From Bordetella hinzii LMG 13501 (GTDB lineage Bacteria; Pseudomonadota; Gammaproteobacteria; Burkholderiales; Burkholderiaceae_B), in contig NZ_LRUJ01000006.1 in the NCBI RefSeq assembly GCF_001548475.1, positions 113,341 to 177,340 of the forward strand: DNA of 64,000 nt, written 5' to 3'. The notes beneath the pieces were generated by a model. The model saw nothing but the letters and a program-made list of their open reading frames with translations. It was not told where the DNA came from and ran no database searches. A program made the position numbers and the translations under genes. Positions 39,587 to 49,230 of this stretch are shown piece after piece. The first letter of the stretch is position 1, and each line of letters begins with the position of its first letter.

Positions 39587-40265
39587 GGATAACAGGAACG
39601 CGATAGAAGTGGTGGGTCTGGGCAAGCGCGTGGCCGACGCCACGGGTGAGCTCACCATACTGGATGGCCTCGATTTTACGATCCGTGCCGGCGAGGCTGT
39701 CGCCATCACGGGCAGCTCGGGGTCGGGCAAGTCCACTTTGCTCGGACTGCTGGCCGGCCTGGATGTTCCCTCCGAAGGCAAGGTCCGCCTGGCCGGACAG
39801 GACCTGTTCGCGCTGGACGAAGACGGACGGGCGCGGCTGCGGGCCAGCCATCTGGGTTTTGTCTTCCAATCCTTCCAGCTGCTGCCCAATCTCACGGCGC
39901 TGGAGAACGTCATGCTGCCGCTGGAGCTGGCCGGCAAGCCCGGCGCCGAGGCCCGCCAGGCGGCCCAGCTCATGCTCGAACGGGTCGGCCTGCGCGCGCG
40001 CCTGCACCACTATCCCCGCACGCTGTCCGGCGGCGAGCAGCAGCGCGTATCGCTGGCGCGCGCCTTCGTGGTCGATCCTTCATTGCTGTTCGCCGACGAA
40101 CCCACCGGCAGCCTGGACGCGGCCACCGGGCAAACCGTCATCGACCTGATGTTCGATCTGCATCGCGAGCACGGGGCCACCCTGGTGCTGGTCACCCATG
40201 ATCCGGACCTGGCGGCGCGCTGCGACCGCCAGCTGGTGCTGGCCGCCGGGCGCCTGCAGGCCTAG
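39585..40265 (+). CDS. ybbA: ABC transporter ATPase YbbA-like
   Basis: The 226-residue ATPase has Walker A GSSGSGKST, a Q-loop VFQSFQLLPNLTALEN, signature SGGEQQRVSLARA and Walker B LLFADEPTGSLD. It belongs to the LolD/MacB/FtsE branch. In E. coli the next gene ybbP encodes the permease; here the next gene is an unrelated exporter on the other strand, so the ATPase has no permease beside it. Its ribosome site must lie within the start of tesA. The divergent neighbour tesA supports the YbbA assignment. Confidence 0.88.
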   Translation: MDNRNAIEVVGLGKRVADATGELTILDGLDFTIRAGEAVAITGSSGSGKSTLLGLLAGLDVPSEGKVRLAGQDLFALDEDGRARLRASHLGFVFQSFQLLPNLTALENVMLPLELAGKPGAEARQAAQLMLERVGLRARLHHYPRTLSGGEQQRVSLARAFVVDPSLLFADEPTGSLDAATGQTVIDLMFDLHREHGATLVLVTHDPDLAARCDRQLVLAAGRLQA

Positions 40266-40276
40266 CGCCGGCCGTT

Positions 40277-41221
40277 TTAGCGCCTGCCGGCGCGGCGCCA
40301 TTCCAGCATGCCGATCACGATGCCGCTGGCGCAGATGATGGCGATGCCCAGCCAGGTCAGCGCATCCGGGAAATGTCCCCACAGCAGCCAGCCCATGGTC
40401 GTGGCGCTGACGATCTGCAGATACACAAACGGCGCTAGCGTGGAGGCCGAGGCATTGCGATAGGCGGCGATCTGCAGCAAGTGCCCCAAGGCGCCGGACA
40501 GGCCGGTCGACACCAGCACCAGCCAGTTGAGCGGGCTCAGTTGCGCCAGCACCGGCAGCGCGGGCGGCAGAATGAAGGGCAGGGCGGCCGTCAGGCAGGC
40601 CGTGCCCACCAGGCCGCTCCAGATCAGCGAGGTATAGGCGTCGTCGCTGGCCACCCGCCTCGTCAGGATGAATTGCGCCGCGAAGCAGAGCGCGGTCAAC
40701 AGGCCGAAGACCACACCCACCGGGTCCAGGCCGCCGCCCGGCCGGATGACGATCAGCACGCCCAGAAAGGCCACGCCACAGGCGATCCAGCGCGACAGCC
40801 GCGGCGGTTCGCGCAGGATCCAGGGCGCGACGGACAACACGATCAGGGGCGCCAGGAAATTGATCGCGGTGGCTTCGGCCTGGTGCAGATAGCGCAAGGT
40901 CGTGAAGAACATCAGGGTGGCGCAGAACATGGCCGCGCCGCGCAGGATCTGGTCGCGAGGCCGCTTGGCGCGCAGGATGCCCTTGCCGCGGGCCGGCACG
41001 ATAAGCGCGGTCACGAGGATCAGGTGCACGACATAGCGCACCCAGCACAGCACCAGCAGCGGCACGCCCGCGGCCATGACCCATTTGCCACTGGCGTCCA
41101 GGCAGGACAGCGTCCATAGCGACAGGATCAGCAACAGCACGCCGACCAGAGGACGGCTGGCCGCGGCCTGGGAAGTCGACAAGCCGGATGGCGTGCCCAG
41201 GCCGGCGCGGGCCTGTTGCAT
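40277..41221 (-). CDS. EamA-family (DMT) transporter
   Basis: The 314-residue product has ten membrane segments in two EamA repeats, with RDQILRGAAMFCATLMFFTTLRYLHQAEATAINFLAPLIVLS in the first and a partly conserved second. The ATG at 41221 has a perfect AAGGAG site; an earlier in-frame start has none. It is a drug/metabolite exporter of unknown substrate. It is divergent from the fhaB-like gene across 351 bases. Confidence 0.88.
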   Translation of the reverse strand: MQQARAGLGTPSGLSTSQAAASRPLVGVLLLILSLWTLSCLDASGKWVMAAGVPLLVLCWVRYVVHLILVTALIVPARGKGILRAKRPRDQILRGAAMFCATLMFFTTLRYLHQAEATAINFLAPLIVLSVAPWILREPPRLSRWIACGVAFLGVLIVIRPGGGLDPVGVVFGLLTALCFAAQFILTRRVASDDAYTSLIWSGLVGTACLTAALPFILPPALPVLAQLSPLNWLVLVSTGLSGALGHLLQIAAYRNASASTLAPFVYLQIVSATTMGWLLWGHFPDALTWLGIAIICASGIVIGMLEWRRAGRR

Positions 41222-41420
41222 GGGGATCTCCTTGAGTCTGTTTTTATCGGTGGGCGCAAGCGCGCCGTCAATCATACGCTTTTCCCGAGTCAGGACTGGC
41301 GGCCCGCGGGCCGGCGCAAGGGTTAATTAGTCCTGTGCTGTCCGATGCTGCTCGGGGTAATTGCCTAGCTCCTTGTCCTGGATTCCAGAGGGGCGGGCAT
41401 GTGCTCTCTCCCTGTTAAGA

Positions 41421-41444
41421 AAAATCCTACATCTGCTTAGGAAA
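41421..41444 (+). promoter_or_regulatory. BvgA-like inverted heptads upstream of fhaB-like gene
   Basis: AAATCCTA and TAGGAAA face each other eight bases apart, about 130 bases before the start codon. The BvgA virulence regulator of Bordetella binds inverted TTTCCTA-like heptads, so this is a good candidate. A third TTTCCCTA lies at 41493-41500. The rest of 41222-41572 contains no gene that I can see. Confidence 0.6.
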
Positions 41445-41572
41445 CCGTCAAGTGTTGCGCCCAACCCGTGATCTGCATCATGTGCGCCAGTCTTTCCCTA
41501 TCGAACCCGGCCATCAGGCAAAGCAGAAGCCCGATCCGCCGCAATAACTGAAAACGTTGACAGGAATCCTCC

Positions 41573-44500
41573 GTGAACGCCTCGCTCTATCGATTGATAT
41601 TCAGCAAAGTGCTTGGGATGTATGTCCCCGTCTCCGAGATCAAGACCGCCGGCCGCCGCAAGACCGCGCGCACGCGCAAGGGCGACAGCTGCCCGGCCCG
41701 CTTGAGCCTGCTCTCATCGGCCTTGTGTCTGGCCTTTGGCCTGGCGGGACAGTCATCCGCCCAGGTCGTCCCGGCAGGTGGCGCGACAACGACGCATCAT
41801 TCGGCGTCCGGCGTGCCGATCGTCAATATCGCCGCGCCCGACGCCCATGGCCTGTCGCACAACCAGTTCCAGCAGCTCAATACCGTGGCGCCCGGGGTCG
41901 TGTTCAACAACAGCACGGTCGACGGCCGCTCGCAGATCGCCGGCCAGATCAGCCGCAACCCGAATCTGGGCGCCACGCTGGCCAGCACCATCCTGTCCGA
42001 AGTCACCGGCACCGGCCCGAGCAGCCTGCAGGGCACGCTGGAGGTCTTTGGCGGCAAGGCCAACCTCATCATCGCCAATCCCAACGGCATCAGCGTCAAC
42101 GGCCTGAGCACCCTGAACACTAACAGCCTGACCCTGTCCACCGGCGTGCCGAGCGCGCGTGATGGCCGGGTCACGCTGGGCGTTGACCAGGGCAAGATCA
42201 CCGTCGGCGGCGGCGGGGTCAACACCGACGGCCTGAGCACCTTCGACCTGATCGCCAAGATGATCCAGATCGACGGCGTGATCGGTGATGGCACCGGCGG
42301 CTTGACCGACATCAAGGCCGTGGCCGGCAGCGGCAGTTTCGACACGTCGACCCGCGACCTGACCAGCGCCGTGGGCCGTGTTCGTGGGGCGGCCGGGGCC
42401 CATACCGGATATGCCATCGATGGCAGCGCCGCCGGCGCCATGCACGGCAAGGCCATCGCGCTCATTGCCACCGACGCCGGCCTGGGAGTGCGCCAGCCGG
42501 GCATGCTGGCCTCGCCCGGCGACATTTCGATCGATGCGAGTGGCAATGTCGAGGTCGGCACCGTGAAGGCCCGCGGGGTTCACATGCATTCCGGGGCGGA
42601 CATCAAGGTTGCCGCGGCCGCAGCCACGGGACGGCTTTCCGTCAACGCGGGCCGTCACCTGACCCTGGACAGTGCGGCGAGCGCGCAGGGCGCGGATCTG
42701 ACCGCCGAGCGAGGCGATATGCAATTGGGTCCGGGCATCGGTACCGGCGAGCGAGACGCTTCCCTGTTCCGGGGCGGACTGAATATATCGGTCCGGCAAG
42801 GCAGTCTCGTCGTGTCGCGCGCCATCAAGACCGATACCCTGGCGGTCAAGGCGCACAACGTGGTGTTTCGCAATGCGATGGTGGAGGCCTCGGGCAAGGC
42901 CGGCACGGCCAACAGCGTGGATATCGAGGCGACCGGGCGCGTCGTGCTGATGGGCAGTTTCCATGGCCTCGATGAAGGCGACGCCCCTATCGTGGATTCC
43001 GTGGTCAGACTGGAAGATGGCCGTCCGATCGTGGAGAAGGCAAGCTCGGGCGAGCTTCTTCCGGGTGCATCCATTGGTTCGGACGGGGGCGTGCGGGCGC
43101 TGGCGGGCGATGTCCTGATCAAAGGCGCTCACCTGGAGAACCAGCGGGGCATCATCGCGACCAGGGAGGGCGAGGTGACAGTCGAGCTTACCGGCGACAT
43201 GCACAACCTCGGCCTTATCGACGGTAAACAGAAGCTGACGGTGTCAGCGCAGAACATCAAGAACGAATTCGAGCTGTCCTCTCACGGAGGGGTCAGCGTC
43301 TCCGCGCGAGGCAAGCTGGATAATCTGGCGGAGATATCGAACCTGGGAGGCCGGGGTGGCGCCGGCCGGCCGGATGGCGATCACCAGCTGAATATCCGGG
43401 TCGGCGCCGAGTTGAACAACAGCGGCTTCATCGCGTCCTCGCACAAGATCACGGTCGCGGGCCTGGCGCCTGACGCCTCCCGGCCGGCGATCCGCAATGC
43501 GGCCACCGGCCGCTTCGACAGCCATGGGCTCGAAGTCAGCGCCAACAGCTTCGACAGCGAGGGTAAGGTCACGGTGCGCGAGAGAGGGGCAACGTTCGAT
43601 GTCGACGGCGTCTATCGCTCGACGAACGAACTCATCGCCGTGGGAGACGACGGGGAGGGGAACAGCCTGCAGGTGCGCGCCGGCAGCGTGGACATCGATG
43701 GCAAGGTCCAGGCCGGCCACTTCATGAAACTGACGGTCGCCGGTGACACCCGCTTTGGCTCCCGCACCGAACTCCGGGCCAGGGATCTTGATATTTCGAC
43801 CCGCGACCTGTACAACGCGGGCGTGCACAGTATCGGCGGCACGTTCAGCGTCAAGGCGGACGGCGGGATCGAAAACCAGGGCAAGATCCAGGCCCGGGCA
43901 ATGAGCCTGGCCGCCCAGGGGGACATCCGCAACCTGGGGCAGAAAGCGGTGTTGCGCAGCCTGGACGCGCTGCAGGCGCAGGCGGGCGGCGATTTTGTCA
44001 ACGAAGGTTTGCTGCGGGCCAAGGCGCTGGACCTGCGCGCGAAAAGCGTCGACAACCAGGCCACCGGCATGATGGCGGCCACCCAGGCCGAGCTGGCGGT
44101 GGCGCAAACGCTGACCAATGCCGGGGAGATCAAGGTCGGGCAATTGACGGCCGACGCCCGCACCCTGGATAACCGCGCCGGAGGCAGTATCCACGTCGAT
44201 GACGCCACGTTGACCACACAGGCGTTGGACAACGCCGGCGCCATCGAAGCCAGCCATGATCTGCACGCCACGACCCACGACTACGCCAATACCGGGACAT
44301 TCAGCGCCGGTCACGACCTGACCCTGGTCATTACGGACCCGGCGGGCTTGACGATAGATGCCGGGCGCCAGTCGCCCACCGCCAACGGCACGCTCACCCT
44401 CGATGCGCGCTCCATCGCGGTGCGCGGCGAAGGGGTGCAGAATCCAGGTAACGTCGTCATGAAGGCCCGCGCGGGCAATATCGATAACCACACCCAGATC

Positions 44501-47500
44501 GCCGCGCTGGGCAACCTCGATATGGTCGCGTCGGGGGATATCGCCAATCATGCCGGATCGTTGATGTGGGCGAGCGGCAATGTCAGCATGCGCGGCCGCA
44601 ACATCCTCAATCGGCCGGATGCCTGGGTCTTGGCCCAAAATGGCGATATCACGCTGAAGGCCTCGGCCCAGGTGCGCAACGAGGTGGGCCGGATCGAGTC
44701 CGGCGGCAAGCTGGTCGTCGACGCGCCGTGGATTGAAAATGTTTCCGAACTGAGCGGCGAGATTCGTATCAGCGACAAGCCGGAAGAGCGCGTCACCGGT
44801 TCGCATAGCCTGGGCTACTGGCAGACGGGGCGTTGGGTCAAGACCATCATCCATGATTTTGAAGTCCGCCGCCCCATCGCGGATCTCGAGGTCAAGCAGG
44901 GCGTGATGCGAGCCGGCGGGGATGTCGACCTGAATCAGCATGAGCAAAAAGGCCGGGACGCCAGCGTCTATAACGAAGGCACGATTCTGGCGGGCGGGAC
45001 GCTGCATGTCGATGGCAGCGTCGAGAACCGCTCTTTGTCCCGTCAATTGGATGTCCTGGATTTCCTGAAGATGAACAGGAAGAAAGGCGGGTATGAGACC
45101 TGGGTCCAGGACCAGGGCGCGATCGCCCATGGCCATTGGGGGGGGTTCGATTCCCTTTATGAGATGCTGGACTATATCCTCGCGGACCCCAATCGTTGGC
45201 ACCGTCTTTTCGTTGCTTACGGTTATCACCCCACGGCCGCACTGACGCCGGTACTGGCGGCAGCCGATATGAGCAAGGCCCCCATGCTGCAAAAAGTCCT
45301 GGGCGCGGCATTGGGCGCGGACTGGCGTGGCTTGTCGCCCCATGAGGTGGCCGGCCGCTGGAAGGAATTCAAGGCAGGGCGCCGTGGAGGCAAGCTGGAT
45401 TTCTATCCCATGGCGCAGACGGTGATGGCTGGCGTGCAGGGCGTCCAGCACACGGGTGGCGGCATGATCATGGGCGGCAACGCCACCCAGAGCGCGTCGG
45501 AGGCTGCCGCGGACGCCACGCGGCGTCAGCCGGCCAAGATAGGCAAGAGTTCGATCTCGACCTTGGCCGGTACGCTGGACGGCACTTTTGTCCTGGGACA
45601 TCCGGAGGAGGACATCGATTTGTCGTTCGAAGATCCGGTCCTGGAAGATCTGCTGAGCAACCGCTTCATGTTCGGCCGGGTGACAGCGCGCCAGGAGGGC
45701 GAGGATATCTCGACGCCTGACGCCGGGGCGCTGCCCAGGCCGTTCTTCGAGACGCGCCTGAAATTCATCGATCAAAAGCAGTTTTACGGCTCGGACTACT
45801 TCTTCAAGCGGCTGGGCTATGTGCCGCAACACGGTACGCTTGTCAGCGGCGACAACTACTTCGACACGCAGATGATCCTGCGCGAACGCGCCCGGCAACT
45901 GGGCGGCACGGAAGGCCGGATGGGCAGCGGCAGCGCCGCCACGGTCAAGGCCATGATGGACAGTGGCGCCGACGCCGCTGCGCGTCTGGGCCTGGAAGTC
46001 GGAAAGCCGCTCACGGCAGAGCAGATCGCCGAACTGAAGGAAGACATCGTCTGGTACACCTGGGTCACCATCGATGGCGCCCAGGTACTGATGCCGCGCG
46101 TCTATCTGGCCGGCACGAGCCAGAAGTCTGCCGATGCGATGCGCAAGAAAGGTGGTGCCGTCGTGGCATCCGCCGGCTCGATCAGCGTGAATACCGGCGG
46201 AGAGGATGTCGCGGTCCACAACGCCGCATTCGTGGGCGGCGATGTGGATATCCGCGCCGGCGAGGGCAAGGTGAACCTGACCAACACGGGCGGCGTCTCC
46301 GGCGGGATATCCAGCGATGGCGAGGCCAAGGTGCAGGGCAAGGATATCCTCTTGGCAGGCGGCGTCGTGGAGGGCAAGAACGTCGATCTCGAAGCCACCG
46401 GCAAACTGGACATCATTGTCGGCATGGGCTATGACGAGAAGGGCCGCCTGGTGACGCGCGACGGGGCGCCGCAGGTCGACGGCGAGTCCGTCAAGCTGGC
46501 CGCCTCGGAAATCAAGACCGAGGGTGCGGTCCTGAACGCCGAGGACACGCTCGACATGCAGGCCGGCACAATCAAGCTGGGGGCGGCCAAGGAAGTGGGC
46601 TCGCATTTCTCGTTCGAGGTGACCCACGGCCTGGGCGAAGCCCTGGCTGCCTTGTCGCAGACCATCACCGTGGAGCAGTCCGCGAGTGCCAGCGATGTGG
46701 GCAGCACGCTGACGGCGGGCAAACTGGTGGTCAGGACCCAGGGCGATATGGAGGTCACCGGCGGCACGGTGAGCGCCGGCCAGAGCGATATCGACATCGG
46801 TGGCAATCTTGCCCTGAAGGCGGGCGAGAACCATCTGTATGGCTACACCAAGGAAAGCCGCCGCGAGCTGTCCTTGGGCGCCGCGGCGGGCGCGGGCGGC
46901 TATGAGGCCAGCGCTTCACTGGGCAGCGAGGCGGGTGGCCAGGCCAAGGCCGGGCGTGGAAAGATGGCGGGCGCCCGCCTGAATGTCGGCTTTTCCGTGT
47001 CGACGGAGGAAAGCACGCTGCACGGCAAGACCTATGACAACGCCCAATTCAATGTCGGCGACGGCACGGTCAAGGTTGCCGGTACGGCCGATCTGGGGGG
47101 CGCCGACATCAACGGCGACCGGGCTGGTCTTCCGGCTGGCGACGCTTCGGGTGGATTGACCATCGAGGCGGGCGATATCAAGACCACCAAGTATGTCGAT
47201 GAGCTCAAGGCCCAGACTTCGTACTCCCGCTTCACGCTGGGCAGCGAAGTCAGCGCCGGTTCTTCCATCGCGACCACGGCTTCGCGGTTTGGCGACATGA
47301 TCGCCCAGACCCGCGACGATCCGAAACGCAAGATCGATCCGGCCCTGGCCGCCGCCATGGCGGCCACCGAGGCGACGCAGTTGGTGTTCTCGGATACCGG
47401 CTCGATTACGGGTACGGTCAAGATAGGCGGCGAGTGGGGGCACAGCGACACCACGGAGACCAAGGAGAACACCCAGACCTTCGGCGGCAATATCAAGCTG

Positions 47501-49078
47501 GTTGCCGGCAAGGGCGATATTTCGCTCGTGGGCACGCAGTTCAAGGGCGGTGACATCGTCTCCCTCGAGGCCAAGGGCGATGTTTCCTTGCGGGCGGCGG
47601 AGTCCACGACGGTCACACACGGCGAGGACCATTCGCTGTCGCTCGCGGGTTCGATCAATGGTGGAGTCAATGCCGCCTTGGGCTCGGCTGGCGTCGGGCT
47701 CTCCGCTGGCCTCTCGGGTTCGCACATGGTGACCACCGAGGACAGCAAGACCTACCAGAATGCCAAGATCGAGGCCGGCGAGGTCAACATCAAGTCGGGC
47801 GGAGATCTCTCGCTGGAGGGCGCGACGGTCAAGGCCGGCCAGGACGCCAATATCGATGTCGCGGGCGATACACGTATCGTGAGCCTGCAAAATGATGTCA
47901 ACAAGAAGGCTGAAGGCGGCACCTGGTCGGTGGGCGCGGTCGCCAGCATCAACACCAAGACCATAGGCTCGGCCTCGGCCACCGTGGGCTTCGCGGCCGA
48001 GCACCATCACGACAATGCCAAGGTCGTGGGAGAGCAGGCAGGTATCAGCGCGGGCGGCAGCCTGAATCTGAGATCCGGCGGGGACCTCGATCTCGCCGGA
48101 GCGCATCTGACCGGAAGCTCGGGGTCGGTCGACGTGGGAGGCAAGATCACGGCGACCGAACTGCACGACAAGATCGACAAGGACGGCGGCAAGGGCGGCG
48201 CATCGACCGGGATCAATCCCACGACGGGCCTGCCCATGGTCAACGTCGAGTATGGGCGCGATGCGCGCGACCATGTCGAGGCGACCAACAAGGCCACCAT
48301 CGACATCGGTGATCCTTCCAAGGTGCGCGCCGCCAAGGGTGTCGAGGGAACGCTCAATACCGACAAGAAGAAGCAGCATGAGATCACTCGCGAGGAGTAC
48401 TACGCGGGCGGCGAGTCGGTGCTGTCGGTCTCTCTCAAGCCCCTGGGGGACAAGCTCAAGCGGAAGGTCGAGCCAGAGGAAGACGTTGTGATCGAACATC
48501 CGCCGGTGGTCGTCAAGACCAAGGTTATCAATACCGAGGTAGCGACGGTGACGGATCCGCGCAAGCCGCAGTATGCGGAGTTGGTGGATCCGGGTTTCCC
48601 GCCAGTGATCGTCAGGACCAAGGTTATCAATACCGAGATGGCGACGGTGACGGAGCTGCCAAAACCGCAGCGTGCGGAATGGGTCTATCCACAGAACATC
48701 GACGATGTCGATAGTGGACCGAAGCGCAACCCTGACCCGGAACCTCTGCCCAAGCCAAAGCCTCCCGTCAAGTCCAAACCTCAACCCCAGGGCGGCCGAT
48801 ATGCCGTACAGGAACAGGTAAAGATGGCGCAGAAACTGGTGTCGGAAATGAATCAGATGAAGGATATCAAAGGCAAGCTGGCCAAGCCTTTCACCTTTAA
48901 ATTCACCGGTCCGAATGGACCGGAGAGCATCACCATCACCAAGCGCGAGCAGTTGATGGCACTTGACGGCAAGGAGCTGACGAGCAATCCATCACAAGGT
49001 GCGCCGCAGAAGTTCCGGCTGAAGGTCGAAGACGTCGGAGGCAAGAACTATCGCGTGAGCTACAAAACGGCCAAATAG
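41573..49078 (+). CDS. fhaB: Filamentous hemagglutinin-like adhesin (TpsA exoprotein)
   Basis: The 2501-codon product is the secreted partner of a two-partner system. GTG at 41573 opens an extended signal peptide (MNASLYRLIFSKVLGMYVPV) cleaved after about residue 63 (SSA/QVV). The TPS domain follows with NPNL (129-132) and NPNGI (169-173). Then come beta-helix repeats, a less repetitive segment (about 1080-1530), more hemagglutinin repeats to about 2200, a Pro/Lys-rich prodomain (2300-2400) with a 33-residue tandem duplication, and a conserved-looking C-terminus. I see no cysteine after the signal peptide and one RGD at 380-382. B. pertussis FhaB is about 3590 residues, so this is shorter. 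The partner FhaC is encoded at 54516. Confidence 0.95.
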   Translation: MNASLYRLIFSKVLGMYVPVSEIKTAGRRKTARTRKGDSCPARLSLLSSALCLAFGLAGQSSAQVVPAGGATTTHHSASGVPIVNIAAPDAHGLSHNQFQQLNTVAPGVVFNNSTVDGRSQIAGQISRNPNLGATLASTILSEVTGTGPSSLQGTLEVFGGKANLIIANPNGISVNGLSTLNTNSLTLSTGVPSARDGRVTLGVDQGKITVGGGGVNTDGLSTFDLIAKMIQIDGVIGDGTGGLTDIKAVAGSGSFDTSTRDLTSAVGRVRGAAGAHTGYAIDGSAAGAMHGKAIALIATDAGLGVRQPGMLASPGDISIDASGNVEVGTVKARGVHMHSGADIKVAAAAATGRLSVNAGRHLTLDSAASAQGADLTAERGDMQLGPGIGTGERDASLFRGGLNISVRQGSLVVSRAIKTDTLAVKAHNVVFRNAMVEASGKAGTANSVDIEATGRVVLMGSFHGLDEGDAPIVDSVVRLEDGRPIVEKASSGELLPGASIGSDGGVRALAGDVLIKGAHLENQRGIIATREGEVTVELTGDMHNLGLIDGKQKLTVSAQNIKNEFELSSHGGVSVSARGKLDNLAEISNLGGRGGAGRPDGDHQLNIRVGAELNNSGFIASSHKITVAGLAPDASRPAIRNAATGRFDSHGLEVSANSFDSEGKVTVRERGATFDVDGVYRSTNELIAVGDDGEGNSLQVRAGSVDIDGKVQAGHFMKLTVAGDTRFGSRTELRARDLDISTRDLYNAGVHSIGGTFSVKADGGIENQGKIQARAMSLAAQGDIRNLGQKAVLRSLDALQAQAGGDFVNEGLLRAKALDLRAKSVDNQATGMMAATQAELAVAQTLTNAGEIKVGQLTADARTLDNRAGGSIHVDDATLTTQALDNAGAIEASHDLHATTHDYANTGTFSAGHDLTLVITDPAGLTIDAGRQSPTANGTLTLDARSIAVRGEGVQNPGNVVMKARAGNIDNHTQIAALGNLDMVASGDIANHAGSLMWASGNVSMRGRNILNRPDAWVLAQNGDITLKASAQVRNEVGRIESGGKLVVDAPWIENVSELSGEIRISDKPEERVTGSHSLGYWQTGRWVKTIIHDFEVRRPIADLEVKQGVMRAGGDVDLNQHEQKGRDASVYNEGTILAGGTLHVDGSVENRSLSRQLDVLDFLKMNRKKGGYETWVQDQGAIAHGHWGGFDSLYEMLDYILADPNRWHRLFVAYGYHPTAALTPVLAAADMSKAPMLQKVLGAALGADWRGLSPHEVAGRWKEFKAGRRGGKLDFYPMAQTVMAGVQGVQHTGGGMIMGGNATQSASEAAADATRRQPAKIGKSSISTLAGTLDGTFVLGHPEEDIDLSFEDPVLEDLLSNRFMFGRVTARQEGEDISTPDAGALPRPFFETRLKFIDQKQFYGSDYFFKRLGYVPQHGTLVSGDNYFDTQMILRERARQLGGTEGRMGSGSAATVKAMMDSGADAAARLGLEVGKPLTAEQIAELKEDIVWYTWVTIDGAQVLMPRVYLAGTSQKSADAMRKKGGAVVASAGSISVNTGGEDVAVHNAAFVGGDVDIRAGEGKVNLTNTGGVSGGISSDGEAKVQGKDILLAGGVVEGKNVDLEATGKLDIIVGMGYDEKGRLVTRDGAPQVDGESVKLAASEIKTEGAVLNAEDTLDMQAGTIKLGAAKEVGSHFSFEVTHGLGEALAALSQTITVEQSASASDVGSTLTAGKLVVRTQGDMEVTGGTVSAGQSDIDIGGNLALKAGENHLYGYTKESRRELSLGAAAGAGGYEASASLGSEAGGQAKAGRGKMAGARLNVGFSVSTEESTLHGKTYDNAQFNVGDGTVKVAGTADLGGADINGDRAGLPAGDASGGLTIEAGDIKTTKYVDELKAQTSYSRFTLGSEVSAGSSIATTASRFGDMIAQTRDDPKRKIDPALAAAMAATEATQLVFSDTGSITGTVKIGGEWGHSDTTETKENTQTFGGNIKLVAGKGDISLVGTQFKGGDIVSLEAKGDVSLRAAESTTVTHGEDHSLSLAGSINGGVNAALGSAGVGLSAGLSGSHMVTTEDSKTYQNAKIEAGEVNIKSGGDLSLEGATVKAGQDANIDVAGDTRIVSLQNDVNKKAEGGTWSVGAVASINTKTIGSASATVGFAAEHHHDNAKVVGEQAGISAGGSLNLRSGGDLDLAGAHLTGSSGSVDVGGKITATELHDKIDKDGGKGGASTGINPTTGLPMVNVEYGRDARDHVEATNKATIDIGDPSKVRAAKGVEGTLNTDKKKQHEITREEYYAGGESVLSVSLKPLGDKLKRKVEPEEDVVIEHPPVVVKTKVINTEVATVTDPRKPQYAELVDPGFPPVIVRTKVINTEMATVTELPKPQRAEWVYPQNIDDVDSGPKRNPDPEPLPKPKPPVKSKPQPQGGRYAVQEQVKMAQKLVSEMNQMKDIKGKLAKPFTFKFTGPNGPESITITKREQLMALDGKELTSNPSQGAPQKFRLKVEDVGGKNYRVSYKTAK

Positions 49079-49097
49079 ACCGGACCTACTGACCTGA

Positions 49098-49133
49098 GCG
49101 GAAAAGGGGAGACCCTTTTCCGCTTTTTTTTTT
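49098..49133 (+). terminator. Strong intrinsic terminator after fhaB
   Basis: GCGGAAAAGGG and CCCTTTTCCGC form an 11-base-pair stem with a GAGA loop, followed by ten T residues, 20 bases after the fhaB stop. It should stop most fhaB transcripts before the fimbrial genes. Confidence 0.95.
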
Positions 49134-49210
49134 GGCGCGATCCGGGATGACGATAAGAACAGTCATCCGATCTCTGGAGTCTGGGACTCGTCTTGCTTGC
49201 CGGTCTTTAA

Positions 49211-49230
49211 TGAGAAATTTCCTACGAATC
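49211..49230 (+). promoter_or_regulatory. BvgA-like site upstream of the fimbrial subunit gene
   Basis: TGAGAAATTTCCTACGAATC contains TTTCCTA at 49218-49224 and closely resembles the AAGAAAAATCCTACATC block upstream of fhaB (41417-41433). The remaining 49134-49407 region holds no gene and no long C tract of the type that gives phase variation to Bordetella fim genes. Confidence 0.5.

Noticed and set aside
43244..46834. Long open frame of 1196 codons on the minus strand inside fhaB
   Set aside because: It is a low-complexity Gly/Ala/Arg/Asp-rich shadow of the fhaB frame, caused by GC-rich codon use, with no ribosome site or recognisable domain.
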